Positions 1 to 10,148 of a DNA stretch of 10,148 nucleotides are shown in pieces. The DNA lies in contig JAEEHG010000091.1 in NCBI GenBank assembly GCA_016280695.1, forward strand, positions 1-10,148, read 5' to 3'. The first letter of the stretch is position 1, and each line of letters opens with the position of its first letter. The DNA comes from Solobacterium sp. (GTDB lineage Bacteria > Bacillota_I > Bacilli_A > Erysipelotrichales > Erysipelotrichaceae). The notes beneath the pieces were generated by a model. It had not been told where the DNA came from, searched no databases, and saw nothing but the letters and a program-made list of their open reading frames with translations. A program made the translations under genes and the position numbers.

Positions 1-2
1 AG

Positions 3-680
3 CGGCAGAGAGTTGCGATCGGCCGGGCTATCGTCCGAGATCCGAAAGTACTGCTGATGGATGAACCGCTGTCCAATCTGGATGCCAAACTGAGAAACCA
101 GATGCGGGCTGAGATCATCAAACTGCGCAAGCGGATCAACACGACCTTCATCTACGTCACGCATGACCAGACGGAAGCGATGACGCTGGGTGACCGGATT
201 GTCGTCATGAAAGACGGCTTTATCCAGCAGATTGCCACCCCGCAGGAAGTCTTCGACCATCCGAGCAACCTGTTCGTGGCCGGCTTCATCGGCACCCCGC
301 AGATGAACTTCTTCGACGCTGACCTGGTGCTGAAAGACGGGCGGTACTTTGTGGAAGCCCCGGGCATTTCGGTTGAACTCGCACCGGAAAAGCAGGAGCG
401 GCTCAAGGCCCTCGACGTCAAGGCGCAGCCGGTTACCCTCGGGGTCCGGCCGGAGCACCTGGTGATCAGTGACCAGGGTATTGACGGACGTGTGGATGTA
501 TCGGAACTGATGGGTTCATCCTGCCACCTGCACATGACAATCAACGGCAAGGACGCCATTGTCATTGTCCCGACAGCAGGCGATGTGCAGAAGTATGTCG
601 GCCGGGATATCCATCTCAGCTTCGACGGTGCGCATGCCCATATCTTCTCCAAGGAAACGGAGAAGAACCTGGAGTACTGA
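3..680 (+). CDS. ugpC: Sugar ABC transporter ATP-binding protein, UgpC/MsmX/MalK family (5' end missing)
   Basis: This is the C-terminal 225 residues of a cytoplasmic ATPase that would energise carbohydrate ABC importers. The open frame continues upstream of the ATG at 57 to the window edge. That upstream part encodes the end of the ABC signature (RQRVAIGRAIVRDP) and Walker B (KVLLMDEP), so the ATG at 57 lies inside Walker B and is not the true start. Next come the D-loop (SNLDAKLR) and the H-loop (YVTHDQTEAMTLGDR). The C-terminal regulatory OB/TOBE-type domain follows, marked by VTLGVRPEHL and ELMGSSCHLH. Family members are about 365-370 residues, so roughly 140 residues with Walker A and the Q-loop lie outside the window. 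In Bacillota one such ATPase often serves several sugar permeases, so the substrate cannot be named. MsmX or MsmK would be equally fair names. A terminator follows directly, so this is the last gene of its unit. Confidence 0.93.
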   Translation, partial: RQRVAIGRAIVRDPKVLLMDEPLSNLDAKLRNQMRAEIIKLRKRINTTFIYVTHDQTEAMTLGDRIVVMKDGFIQQIATPQEVFDHPSNLFVAGFIGTPQMNFFDADLVLKDGRYFVEAPGISVELAPEKQERLKALDVKAQPVTLGVRPEHLVISDQGIDGRVDVSELMGSSCHLHMTINGKDAIVIVPTAGDVQKYVGRDIHLSFDGAHAHIFSKETEKNLEY

Positions 681-704
681 TTCATTTCCCGGATGCAGTT
701 TTAT

Positions 705-727
705 AAGCCGGCGCAAGCCGGCTTTTT
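705..727 (+). terminator. Intrinsic terminator after the sugar ABC ATPase gene
   Basis: There is a perfect 8-bp stem, AAGCCGGC paired with GCCGGCTT, closed by a GCAA tetraloop (GNRA type) and followed by a T run. It lies 24 bases after the stop codon. It separates the sugar ABC ATPase gene from the next operon. Confidence 0.92.
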
Positions 728-757
728 ATATGGTATGGGGCAGTTGCCGGAAAACAA

Positions 758-786
758 TTGAACATTTAATCAAATGAACATATTTT
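758..786 (+). promoter_or_regulatory. Candidate promoter 1 of the ABC/FtsX operon
   Basis: TTGAAC (758-763) and TATTTT (781-786) are separated by 17 bp, giving four of six consensus matches in each box. The heptamer TGAACAT occurs twice here (759-765 and 775-781), over the -35 box and just before the -10 box. These repeats could be regulator half-sites or chance in an AT-rich patch. This promoter competes with the second candidate at 788-816, and the sequence alone does not decide between them. Confidence 0.35.
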
Positions 787-787
787 G

Positions 788-816
788 TTGCAATGCGGGA
801 GTACGTGTGGTAGGAT
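788..816 (+). promoter_or_regulatory. Candidate promoter 2 of the ABC/FtsX operon (extended -10)
   Basis: TTGCAA (788-793) is followed after 17 bp by TAGGAT (811-816), preceded by TGG, which makes an extended -10 (TGnTAGGAT). Transcription would start near 823, just upstream of the palindrome at 828-847. That is a good geometry for repression by a protein bound at the start site. Confidence 0.42.
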
Positions 817-827
817 AACTTCAACGA

Positions 828-847
828 TAGTTAGATATATCTAACTA
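828..847 (+). promoter_or_regulatory. Perfect 20-bp palindrome, probable operator
   Basis: TAGTTAGATATATCTAACTA is a perfect inverted repeat with no spacer. It sits between the candidate -10 boxes and the ribosome binding site of the operon's first gene, and its last base abuts the AGGGAGG. A palindrome of this length without a loop suggests a dimeric DNA-binding repressor rather than an RNA hairpin. The TTAGATAT half-site resembles sites of MarR-family regulators (inference). No regulator gene is present in the window. Confidence 0.7.
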
Positions 848-857
848 GGGAGGCGTT

Positions 858-1553
858 ATGCTTACACTGAAGGGGATTGAAAAGTCTTTCGGGGAAGGGG
901 CCGGAAGGGTCACTGTCCTGAAGAATATCAATATGGAAATCAGGGACGGCAGTTTCTGCGTCCTGCTGGGGCCGTCCGGTTCCGCCAAAGGCACCCTGCT
1001 GAATATCATCGGCGGCATCGATACCTGTGATGCCGGTGAGATCGTGATTGACGGACGGGCCATGTCCGACATGAGCGAGAAGGAACTAACCCGGTACCGC
1101 CGCAGGCACCTTGGCTATATCTTCCAGATGTACAATCTGATCCCGAACCTGACCGTACGGGAGAATATCGAAGTCGGGGCATATCTGAGTGATCATCCGC
1201 TTGATCTGGACGAACTGCTCAGCACCCTGGGCCTGGCTGAACACCAGGACAAGCTGCCCAACCAGCTGTCCGGCGGCCAGCAGCAGCGCACTTCCATCGG
1301 CCGGGCCGTCATCAAGAACCCGGATATCCTGCTCTGCGATGAGCCGACCGGCGCTCTGGACTATCAAACCTCCAAGGATATCCTGAAACTGATTGAAACA
1401 GTCAATCAGAAATACGGCAATACCGTCATTATGGTTACCCACAACAATGCCATCAAGGATATGGCTGATGAAGTTGTCATGCTGCATGACGGCCGCATCC
1501 GTGATGTCATTCATAACAGAGTAAAGACAGCAGCCGAGGATCTGGAGTGGTGA
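858..1553 (+). CDS. ABC transporter ATP-binding protein, MacB/LolD-like, with degenerate Walker A
   Basis: This 231-residue cytoplasmic ATPase would power the FtsX-type permease encoded 2 bp downstream. The ATG at 858 follows AGGGAGG with a 4-base gap. Length and motif order fit the MacB/LolD/FtsE group: Q-loop at Q90 ([10 protein letters not shown]), signature LSGGQQQR at 137-144, Walker [13 protein letters not shown] with D161 and E162, and the H-loop histidine H195 (MVTHN). The oddity is Walker A at 38-46, which reads GPSGSAKGT where the family has GPSGSGKST. The glycine before the catalytic lysine is Ala43, and the Mg-coordinating Ser/Thr after the lysine is Gly45. K44 itself is kept. ATP binding or hydrolysis may be weakened, or T46 may substitute. 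All other motifs are intact, so this does not look like a decaying gene. The transported substrate is unknown. Confidence 0.93.
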   Translation: MLTLKGIEKSFGEGAGRVTVLKNINMEIRDGSFCVLLGPSGSAKGTLLNIIGGIDTCDAGEIVIDGRAMSDMSEKELTRYRRRHLGYIFQMYNLIPNLTVRENIEVGAYLSDHPLDLDELLSTLGLAEHQDKLPNQLSGGQQQRTSIGRAVIKNPDILLCDEPTGALDYQTSKDILKLIETVNQKYGNTVIMVTHNNAIKDMADEVVMLHDGRIRDVIHNRVKTAAEDLEW

Positions 1554-1555
1554 TC

Positions 1556-3874
1556 ATGAAGAACCCGCTGCGGAAAAGGCATCTGCGCGAACTGCGCACG
1601 GATGCCGGAAAATACATCGTTATTTTCATCATTCTTGTCATGTCCATTTCGTTTGTGTCGGGATTCCTGGTGGCTGACGGATCCATGATCCGGGCCTATG
1701 ACGAGAGTTTTGAAAAATACAATATCGAAGACGGCAAGTTCACTGCCGAGCATCGTCTCAACCGCTCCCAGAAGCGAGAGATTGAAGCCTGGGGTGTACA
1801 GCTTTATGACCTGTTCTATCACGATGCAGACCTGACCAACGGATCCACCCTGCGGATCTTTGCGGAGCGGACCGAGGTGGACAGGGTTTGCCTGATGGAA
1901 GGGGATATGCCGCAGTCAGCCGGCGAGATCGCCGTGGACCGCATGTATGCGGACAACAACAGCCTGAAACCGGGTGATGCAGTGTCTGACGGCGGTCACG
2001 AGTGGGTCATCTCCGGGCTGGTGGCACTGTCCGACTACAGCACGATGTTTTCCGACAACACCGACACGATGTTCGATGCGACCACGTTCGGCGTGGCGGT
2101 CGTGACGGCAGACGGTTTTGCGGACATCCCCGGTGAACCGGTACGCTGCTATGCCTGGAAGTATCTGCATGCTCCTGCCGATGAGCAGCAGGAACATGAT
2201 CTCGGCGAAGATTTCATGACGTATCTGAATGACCGGATTGTCCTTAAGAACTATCTGCCCCGCTATGCCAACCAGGCCATCGTCTTCACCGGTGATGACA
2301 TGGGCAGTGACCGGGCCATGATGGAAGTGCTGCTGTACATCATCATCGTGATTGTGGCCTTTGTCTTTGCGGTCACCATGACCAATACCATCACAAAGGA
2401 AGCGACAGTCATCGGTACGCTGCGGGCATCAGGGTTCAGCCGGAACGAACTGATCCGCCACTACATGACCATGCCGGTCATTGTGACCCTGGTCAGTGCT
2501 GCCATCGGGAATATCCTTGGCTACACGGTCATGAAAAACTTATGTGCCGCCATGTACTACAACAGTTACAGCCTGCCGACCTATGTGACGATCTGGAGCC
2601 CGGAGGCCTTTATCAAGACAACGATTATCCCGATCATCATTATGACCGTGGTCAACTGGCTGATCCTGTACCGGAGCCTGTCCCTGCGGCCGCTGCAGTT
2701 CCTGCGGCATGACCTGTCACGGCGGAAGAAGAAACGGGCTGTCCGGCTGCCCCATGGCCTGCCGTTCATGCAGCGTTTCCGGATCCGTATCATCACCCAG
2801 AACCTGGCCAATTATCTGACCTTATTTGCCGGCATCCTGTTTGCCAATATCCTGCTGCTGTTCGGGTTCGGCCTGCCGATGATTCTGGAGGACTATCAGA
2901 ATTCCCTCAGTGACAACATGCTGAGCAATTACCAGTATATCCTGAGCATTCCCTCGGATATTTCCGATGAAGATCACCGGTTGGAAAGCCTGATCAGCGG
3001 GATGAAGTTCCTCGGCGATGTCGAGACGGACAATCCGGATGCTGAAAAGTTCAGTGCCTATAATCTCATGACAGTGGCAGAGGATGACATCCGCAGTGAG
3101 GAGATCATGCTGTACGGCATCAGCCCGGACAGCCGGTATATCCATGCATCGTTCGGCCCGGAAGATGCGTATATCTCGCAGTCCCTGGCTGACAAGTATG
3201 ACCTGGAACCCGGGGATGTGCTGCGCCTGAAGGAAAAATACAAAAAGGATACCTATGAAGTGCGGATTACCGGGGTTTACAGTTACGAGGCGGCCCTGTG
3301 CGTCTTCATGGACCGCACCCGGCTTAATAAGATGTTTGACCTGGGTGAGGAAACATTTGTCGGATACTTCAGCGATACAGAGATTACAGACATCGCGGAA
3401 GACCATATCGGCACGCAGATCGATTATCAGTCACTGACCAAAGTATCGCGGCAGCTGGACCTGTCCATGGGCTCGATGATGGATCTGGTGTACGGTTTTG
3501 CGGTTGTGATCTTCTTTGTCCTGATGTATCTGATGACCAAGACCATCATTGAAAAGAATGCGCAGTCGATTTCCATGATCAAGATTCTGGGGTATTCCCC
3601 CGGGGAAATCTCACGGCTGTATATCGTGGTGACATTCCTGGCGGTGATCGCGTTCATGCTGCTGTCAATGCCGATTGTCACCAGGGCAATCATCTTCCTG
3701 TATAAATACATGATCCTGCGGGAAATGACCGGGTGGATACCGATTCATCTGAAGCCGGAACTGTATGTGAAGATGTTCGTGCTGGGCCTGCTGACCTATA
3801 CACTTGTCGCTGTGCTGGAATACTGGCGGATCAGGAAGGTGCCGATGAGCGAGGCACTGAAAAACGTGGAGTAG
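1556..3874 (+). CDS. FtsX/MacB-type ABC transporter permease
   Basis: This is a 772-residue integral membrane protein, the partner of the preceding ATPase. The ATG at 1556 is preferred over the in-frame GTG at 1547 because GGAG (1544-1547) sits 8 bases upstream of it. I see eight hydrophobic segments, near residues 20-40, 258-278, 304-330, 355-375, 417-440, 642-663, 688-715 and 737-757. Two large extracytoplasmic domains lie at about 41-255 and 441-641. The protein is a duplicated FtsX unit. After the second segment comes GTLRASGFSRNELIRHY and after the sixth IKILGYSPGEISRLY, the equivalent cytoplasmic coupling stretch in each half. Type VII ABC proteins of this kind export substrates or transmit mechanical force outside rather than import. 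BceB-type bacitracin permeases usually have ten segments, so this is not a clear BceB. Substrate unknown. Confidence 0.9.
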   Translation: MKNPLRKRHLRELRTDAGKYIVIFIILVMSISFVSGFLVADGSMIRAYDESFEKYNIEDGKFTAEHRLNRSQKREIEAWGVQLYDLFYHDADLTNGSTLRIFAERTEVDRVCLMEGDMPQSAGEIAVDRMYADNNSLKPGDAVSDGGHEWVISGLVALSDYSTMFSDNTDTMFDATTFGVAVVTADGFADIPGEPVRCYAWKYLHAPADEQQEHDLGEDFMTYLNDRIVLKNYLPRYANQAIVFTGDDMGSDRAMMEVLLYIIIVIVAFVFAVTMTNTITKEATVIGTLRASGFSRNELIRHYMTMPVIVTLVSAAIGNILGYTVMKNLCAAMYYNSYSLPTYVTIWSPEAFIKTTIIPIIIMTVVNWLILYRSLSLRPLQFLRHDLSRRKKKRAVRLPHGLPFMQRFRIRIITQNLANYLTLFAGILFANILLLFGFGLPMILEDYQNSLSDNMLSNYQYILSIPSDISDEDHRLESLISGMKFLGDVETDNPDAEKFSAYNLMTVAEDDIRSEEIMLYGISPDSRYIHASFGPEDAYISQSLADKYDLEPGDVLRLKEKYKKDTYEVRITGVYSYEAALCVFMDRTRLNKMFDLGEETFVGYFSDTEITDIAEDHIGTQIDYQSLTKVSRQLDLSMGSMMDLVYGFAVVIFFVLMYLMTKTIIEKNAQSISMIKILGYSPGEISRLYIVVTFLAVIAFMLLSMPIVTRAIIFLYKYMILREMTGWIPIHLKPELYVKMFVLGLLTYTLVAVLEYWRIRKVPMSEALKNVE

Positions 3875-3883
3875 GAGGCTGTT

Positions 3884-5905
3884 ATGAAAAAGAGATTACT
3901 GAAAAAAGGAATGACCGCAGTGCTGGCAGCGGGACTGTGTGCCTGTGCGGGACAGTCCGCCGGGCCTTCTCTTCCGGCAACACCTGCCCCGGCAACGGAG
4001 GAACCGGTGGTCATCAGCCATGATGAGGCAACTGTTCCTGCCCGGAAGACAGAAACCATCACGGTCCGCACGGATGCCTGCGGAACCGTGGAAAAGATCA
4101 GTGCGGAAGTGGAACTGGAACCGCTTGGCAGCACCGTTGTTCATGATGTGACAAACCTTGCGGACATCCGCAACCGGGAAGGGGACGAGGAGTACGATCT
4201 GACGGCATCAGGCGACCTGTATTGGCAGAATCTCGGGGAAAAGATCCGCTATGAAGGAACCGGGACTGCTGAACTGCCGTTTGCCGTCCAAGTGACTTAT
4301 AAGCTGGACGGACAGCCGGTATCGGCGGAAGAGCTGGCCGGCCGCAGCGGCCAGGTGACAATCCGCTTTGACTACACCAACAAAACAGCCGGGGCCGGAT
4401 ATGTGCCGTTTCTGGCGCTGACAATGGCCGTGCTGGATGAAAATGTGTTCTCTGATATTGAAGTGACAAACGGGCGGGTGGTCAATGCCGGCGGGGAGAC
4501 CGCTGTGGTCGGCTACGCGGTCCCGGGACTGTATCAGGCAATGAAGATGGGCAATTATGACATGACGGATGAATTTGAGGTTCCGGAGTATGTTGAAATC
4601 AATGCCCGGGCTGAAGATTTCCGGCTTGATTTCACTTCAACAGTGGTCAGCGACGGCCTGTTCAGTGAAATTGAAGACGATGACCTGAAAGATCTTGACG
4701 ATCTGTCGGCTGACATGAAGGAAATGGGTTCCTCGTTCCGGGAAGTGGTAGATGGTGCCGGTTCCCTGAAAGACGGAATGGGGGAATTCGGTTCCGGCAT
4801 GAATCAGTATATTGAGGGGGTCAGCCGGATGTGCGGTTATGCCGGCACTCTCAGCGAAATGTCCGGGACGGTCAAGGACAAGCTGCCGGGTCTGCTGGAT
4901 ACGGTCAGCAGCACGACAGCCGGCATTGACCAGATGAATCAGATGGTCCAGGCCCTGGATGTCCCGGCTATGGAGAGCGGCACAGCGGCGGCCCTGGCCC
5001 AATTTCAGAAAGATACCGAAGAACTTGAAAACCGGCTGACAGCCCTGCAGGATGCCATGACCACCCTTCAGGAAGGAATGACAGCAGTTTCGGAATATGC
5101 CGGGGTTTTGCAGGAACAGACAGCTGCAGCGGCGGCCCTGCTTGAAGGGGTTGACCTTTCCGGACTGAACGGGACACTGGCCGCGCAGAAAGAACAGGCC
5201 CGGGAACAGGCTGCCGGAGAGATCGCATCACTTGGGCTTGATGACGAACAGAAAGCAGCCGTGCTCGCGGCTGTGGATGAAGCGCTTGGGAGCATCGATA
5301 TCTCAGCGGATGCGGCCGCAAAGCAGGAAGAGGTTAATTCCCGGCTGACATCGGCTGCCCGGATTCTGGCAGCTGTACCGGCAGCCCCGGTCATTGCCGT
5401 GCCGCAGCTGGATGAGGACGCACTCAATGAAGTACTCAATGACATGAGCACCCAGGCAGAGATCCTGCAGGCCGGTTACGGCAGTCTCGGCAATCTGCCC
5501 CGGATGACGGAACAGCTGAAGACATCCTTTGGCCAGCTGGCTGCCATGAGCGCCCTGATCAGCGAACAGACAGCCCAATACAGGCCGCAGCTGGAAAGCC
5601 TGCCGGGACAGCTGAGCGAACTGGCCGCGGCCCTGAATGCACTGGGCTCTGCTTCATCACCGCTGCAGGAAGGGTATGGGAAAATCCAGGAAGGTGTACA
5701 GGAACTGTATGACGGCCTGAAGGAATTCAATGATGAAGCGATCAAAGAAATGGCGCAGACAGGGGGCTACGATCTCGCCCGCCTGCTCTGTTCCATACGG
5801 GAACTGCGCCGCAATGACCGGAATTATACGAACTATTCGGGGCTTACGGCAGGGACGGAAGGAACTGTCAGATTTATCTTTGAAACTGCGGAAATCAAAC
5901 CGTGA
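3884..5905 (+). CDS. Predicted surface lipoprotein with LxxG heptad repeats (YhgE/Pip-like), ABC-FtsX partner
   Basis: A 673-residue exported protein starts 9 bp after the permease gene, with TAGGAGG overlapping the permease stop codon. A Lys/Arg-rich start and a short hydrophobic stretch (MTAVLAAGL) lead into LCAC, so Cys22 is a plausible lipidation site, although Cys at -2 is atypical for a lipobox. Residues about 25-55 are a Pro/Thr/Ala-rich linker. About 55-245 look like beta-rich domains. About 250-620 are helical and coiled-coil-like. LxxG-type heptads occur at both ends of the helical region: GSLKDGMGEFGSGM near 290 and LQEGYGKIQEGVQELYDGL near 592-610, as in YhgE/Pip-type proteins. 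The tail (SGLTAGTEGTVRFIFETAEIK) forms a small conserved-looking end. I see no C-terminal membrane segment. It probably acts outside the membrane with the FtsX permease; its biochemical role is unknown. Confidence 0.82.
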   Translation: MKKRLLKKGMTAVLAAGLCACAGQSAGPSLPATPAPATEEPVVISHDEATVPARKTETITVRTDACGTVEKISAEVELEPLGSTVVHDVTNLADIRNREGDEEYDLTASGDLYWQNLGEKIRYEGTGTAELPFAVQVTYKLDGQPVSAEELAGRSGQVTIRFDYTNKTAGAGYVPFLALTMAVLDENVFSDIEVTNGRVVNAGGETAVVGYAVPGLYQAMKMGNYDMTDEFEVPEYVEINARAEDFRLDFTSTVVSDGLFSEIEDDDLKDLDDLSADMKEMGSSFREVVDGAGSLKDGMGEFGSGMNQYIEGVSRMCGYAGTLSEMSGTVKDKLPGLLDTVSSTTAGIDQMNQMVQALDVPAMESGTAAALAQFQKDTEELENRLTALQDAMTTLQEGMTAVSEYAGVLQEQTAAAAALLEGVDLSGLNGTLAAQKEQAREQAAGEIASLGLDDEQKAAVLAAVDEALGSIDISADAAAKQEEVNSRLTSAARILAAVPAAPVIAVPQLDEDALNEVLNDMSTQAEILQAGYGSLGNLPRMTEQLKTSFGQLAAMSALISEQTAQYRPQLESLPGQLSELAAALNALGSASSPLQEGYGKIQEGVQELYDGLKEFNDEAIKEMAQTGGYDLARLLCSIRELRRNDRNYTNYSGLTAGTEGTVRFIFETAEIKP

Positions 5906-5907
5906 TC

Positions 5908-5937
5908 AGACAGAGTGAAACAGCTCTGTCTTTTTTT
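5908..5937 (+). terminator. Intrinsic terminator of the ABC/FtsX operon
   Basis: AGACAGAG (5908-5915) pairs with CTCTGTCT (5924-5931) across an 8-base loop, followed by a run of seven T. It begins 2 bases after the lipoprotein stop codon, so the three-gene operon ends here. Confidence 0.9.
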
Positions 5938-5997
5938 CAGAATAATTTTCTGATTTGTATAACAATGTTCTGAATCTTTGTGAATTCTTTCCGATAT

Positions 5998-9611
<3,614 letters not shown>

Positions 9612-9630
9612 TTTCCTCCGTCCGTAATAC

Positions 9631-9667
9631 AAATACCCCGGATCATTTTCCGGGGTATTTTCTTTTT
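9631..9667 (+). terminator. Intrinsic terminator of nifJ
   Basis: A perfect 12-bp stem (9631-9642 with 9649-9660) encloses a 6-base loop. Its core is ACCCCGGA paired with TCCGGGGT, and its A-rich 5' arm pairs with T-rich bases that continue into TTTTCTTTTT. It starts 19 bases after the stop codon. The complementary A tract means it could also terminate on the opposite strand. Confidence 0.93.
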
Positions 9668-9678
9668 CCGGTGTTCCC

Positions 9679-9707
9679 TTGACCTGCAGAATCCGCTATA
9701 TTTAAAT
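9679..9707 (+). promoter_or_regulatory. Promoter of the HdeD-like gene
   Basis: TTGACC (9679-9684, five of six consensus bases) is followed after 17 bp by TTAAAT (9702-9707). TAAATA one base further is an alternative -10. It lies just past the nifJ terminator and about 20 bases before the AGGGGTGG ribosome binding site, which points to separate transcription of the next gene. Confidence 0.55.
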
Positions 9708-9729
9708 ACAGAGATTAGGGGTGGTTTTT

Positions 9730-10148
9730 GTGAAGAGTATCAAGTGGTCATCACTGTTTATCGCGCTGCTGTATGCTGCAGCCGGTGTTTATCTTTTCAT
9801 GTATCCGCAGACGGATACCGAAACAATCTGCGAGGTACTGGGCATCGGCTGTATGGCCATGGGTGTGATCCTGATTATCTTCTATTTCCTGATGGATGTG
9901 CGCGCCGCGCTGTTCCGCAATGACTTTGTGGAAGGGATTATTCTGATCCTGCTGGGCGGGGTTGTGATCTACCAGATGAAGTCAGTAAAACCGCTGGTGC
10001 CGTTTATCCTGGCAATCGTCATTGCCGGCAGCGGCGTGAAGAAGCTGCAGGACGGTATTGATGTGGGCCGGATCGGCTATCCGCATACATGGACTTATCT
10101 GATCATGGCGGTGATTTCCATTGTGCTGGGTGCCCTGGTCATGCTGCA
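9730..10148 (+). CDS. HdeD/DUF308-like small integral membrane protein (3' end missing)
   Basis: An open frame with a GTG start at 9730 runs off the window, with 139 complete codons visible. AGGGGTGG (9717-9724) lies 5 bases upstream, and no ATG in this frame gives a better start. The product is very hydrophobic. Segments lie near residues 7-24 (SLFIALLYAAAGVYLFMY), 34-54 (GCMAMGVILIIFYFLM), 65-77 (EGIILILLGGVVI), 85-96 (VPFILAIVIAGS) and 121-138 (TYLIMAVISIVLGALVML). Short loops such as VKKLQDGIDVGRIGYP separate them. Repeated membrane hairpins with an aromatic and glycine-rich pattern and a KLQDAID-like loop resemble the DUF308/HdeD family. In enterobacteria HdeD is linked to acid resistance, but in Bacillota the role is unknown. 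The assignment is by pattern only, and the missing end prevents a length check. Confidence 0.7.
   Translation, partial: MKSIKWSSLFIALLYAAAGVYLFMYPQTDTETICEVLGIGCMAMGVILIIFYFLMDVRAALFRNDFVEGIILILLGGVVIYQMKSVKPLVPFILAIVIAGSGVKKLQDGIDVGRIGYPHTWTYLIMAVISIVLGALVML

Noticed and set aside
1547..1555. GTG at 1547 as start of the permease
   Set aside because: It would overlap the ATPase stop codon with no suitably placed ribosome binding site; the ATG at 1556 has GGAG at a good distance.
5955..5965. Short symmetric element TTGTATAACAA upstream of nifJ
   Set aside because: It is an 11-bp palindrome in AT-rich DNA between a terminator and a promoter, too short and too far from the promoter core to separate from chance.
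5978..5994. Possible Rex (NADH-sensing repressor) site upstream of nifJ, starting TTGTGAA
   Set aside because: Only the left half fits; the right half should resemble TTCACAA but reads TTCCGAT. It is too weak to list as a site.

Overview
The window comes from an anaerobic, probably fermentative member of the Bacillota. The support is a single-chain pyruvate:ferredoxin oxidoreductase, AGGAGG-type ribosome binding sites, intrinsic terminators with U tails, a lipoprotein-type signal, and an MsmX/UgpC-type sugar ABC ATPase. The moderately high GC and the gene types would fit a high-GC Erysipelotrichia or clostridial gut bacterium, but the lineage is a guess. All recognisable genes are on the + strand, and no gene-free stretch exceeds about 180 bases.

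Layout. (1) Positions 1-680 hold the C-terminal part of a sugar-importer ATPase (UgpC/MsmX family), closed by a strong GNRA-loop terminator. (2) Positions 858-5905 are a tight three-gene operon. It encodes a MacB/LolD-like ATPase with an altered Walker A motif, an eight-segment FtsX-type permease with two large extracytoplasmic domains, and a predicted lipoprotein with LxxG heptads. Two candidate promoters and a perfect 20-bp palindrome precede it, and a terminator follows it. (3) Positions 6076-9611 hold nifJ, encoding pyruvate:ferredoxin oxidoreductase. All its cofactor-binding residues are recognisable, but a one-base frameshift near codon 604 splits it into two overlapping reading frames. 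It has its own extended -10 promoter, an inverted repeat over the -35 region, and a 12-bp-stem terminator. (4) From 9730 to the window edge is the start of an HdeD/DUF308-like integral membrane protein with its own promoter; it starts with GTG and runs off the end.

How the genes work together. The ABC operon looks self-contained: the ATPase would drive conformational change in the permease, and the lipoprotein would work outside the membrane, either in export of an unknown substrate or in mechanotransmission. No regulator gene lies in the window, so the palindrome is probably read by a protein encoded elsewhere. The oxidoreductase is a central metabolic enzyme transcribed separately and has a different codon style (more CGT, GTT and GCT), as expected for high expression. 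The observations most worth checking are the degenerate Walker A motif, the nifJ frameshift, and the palindromic operator.
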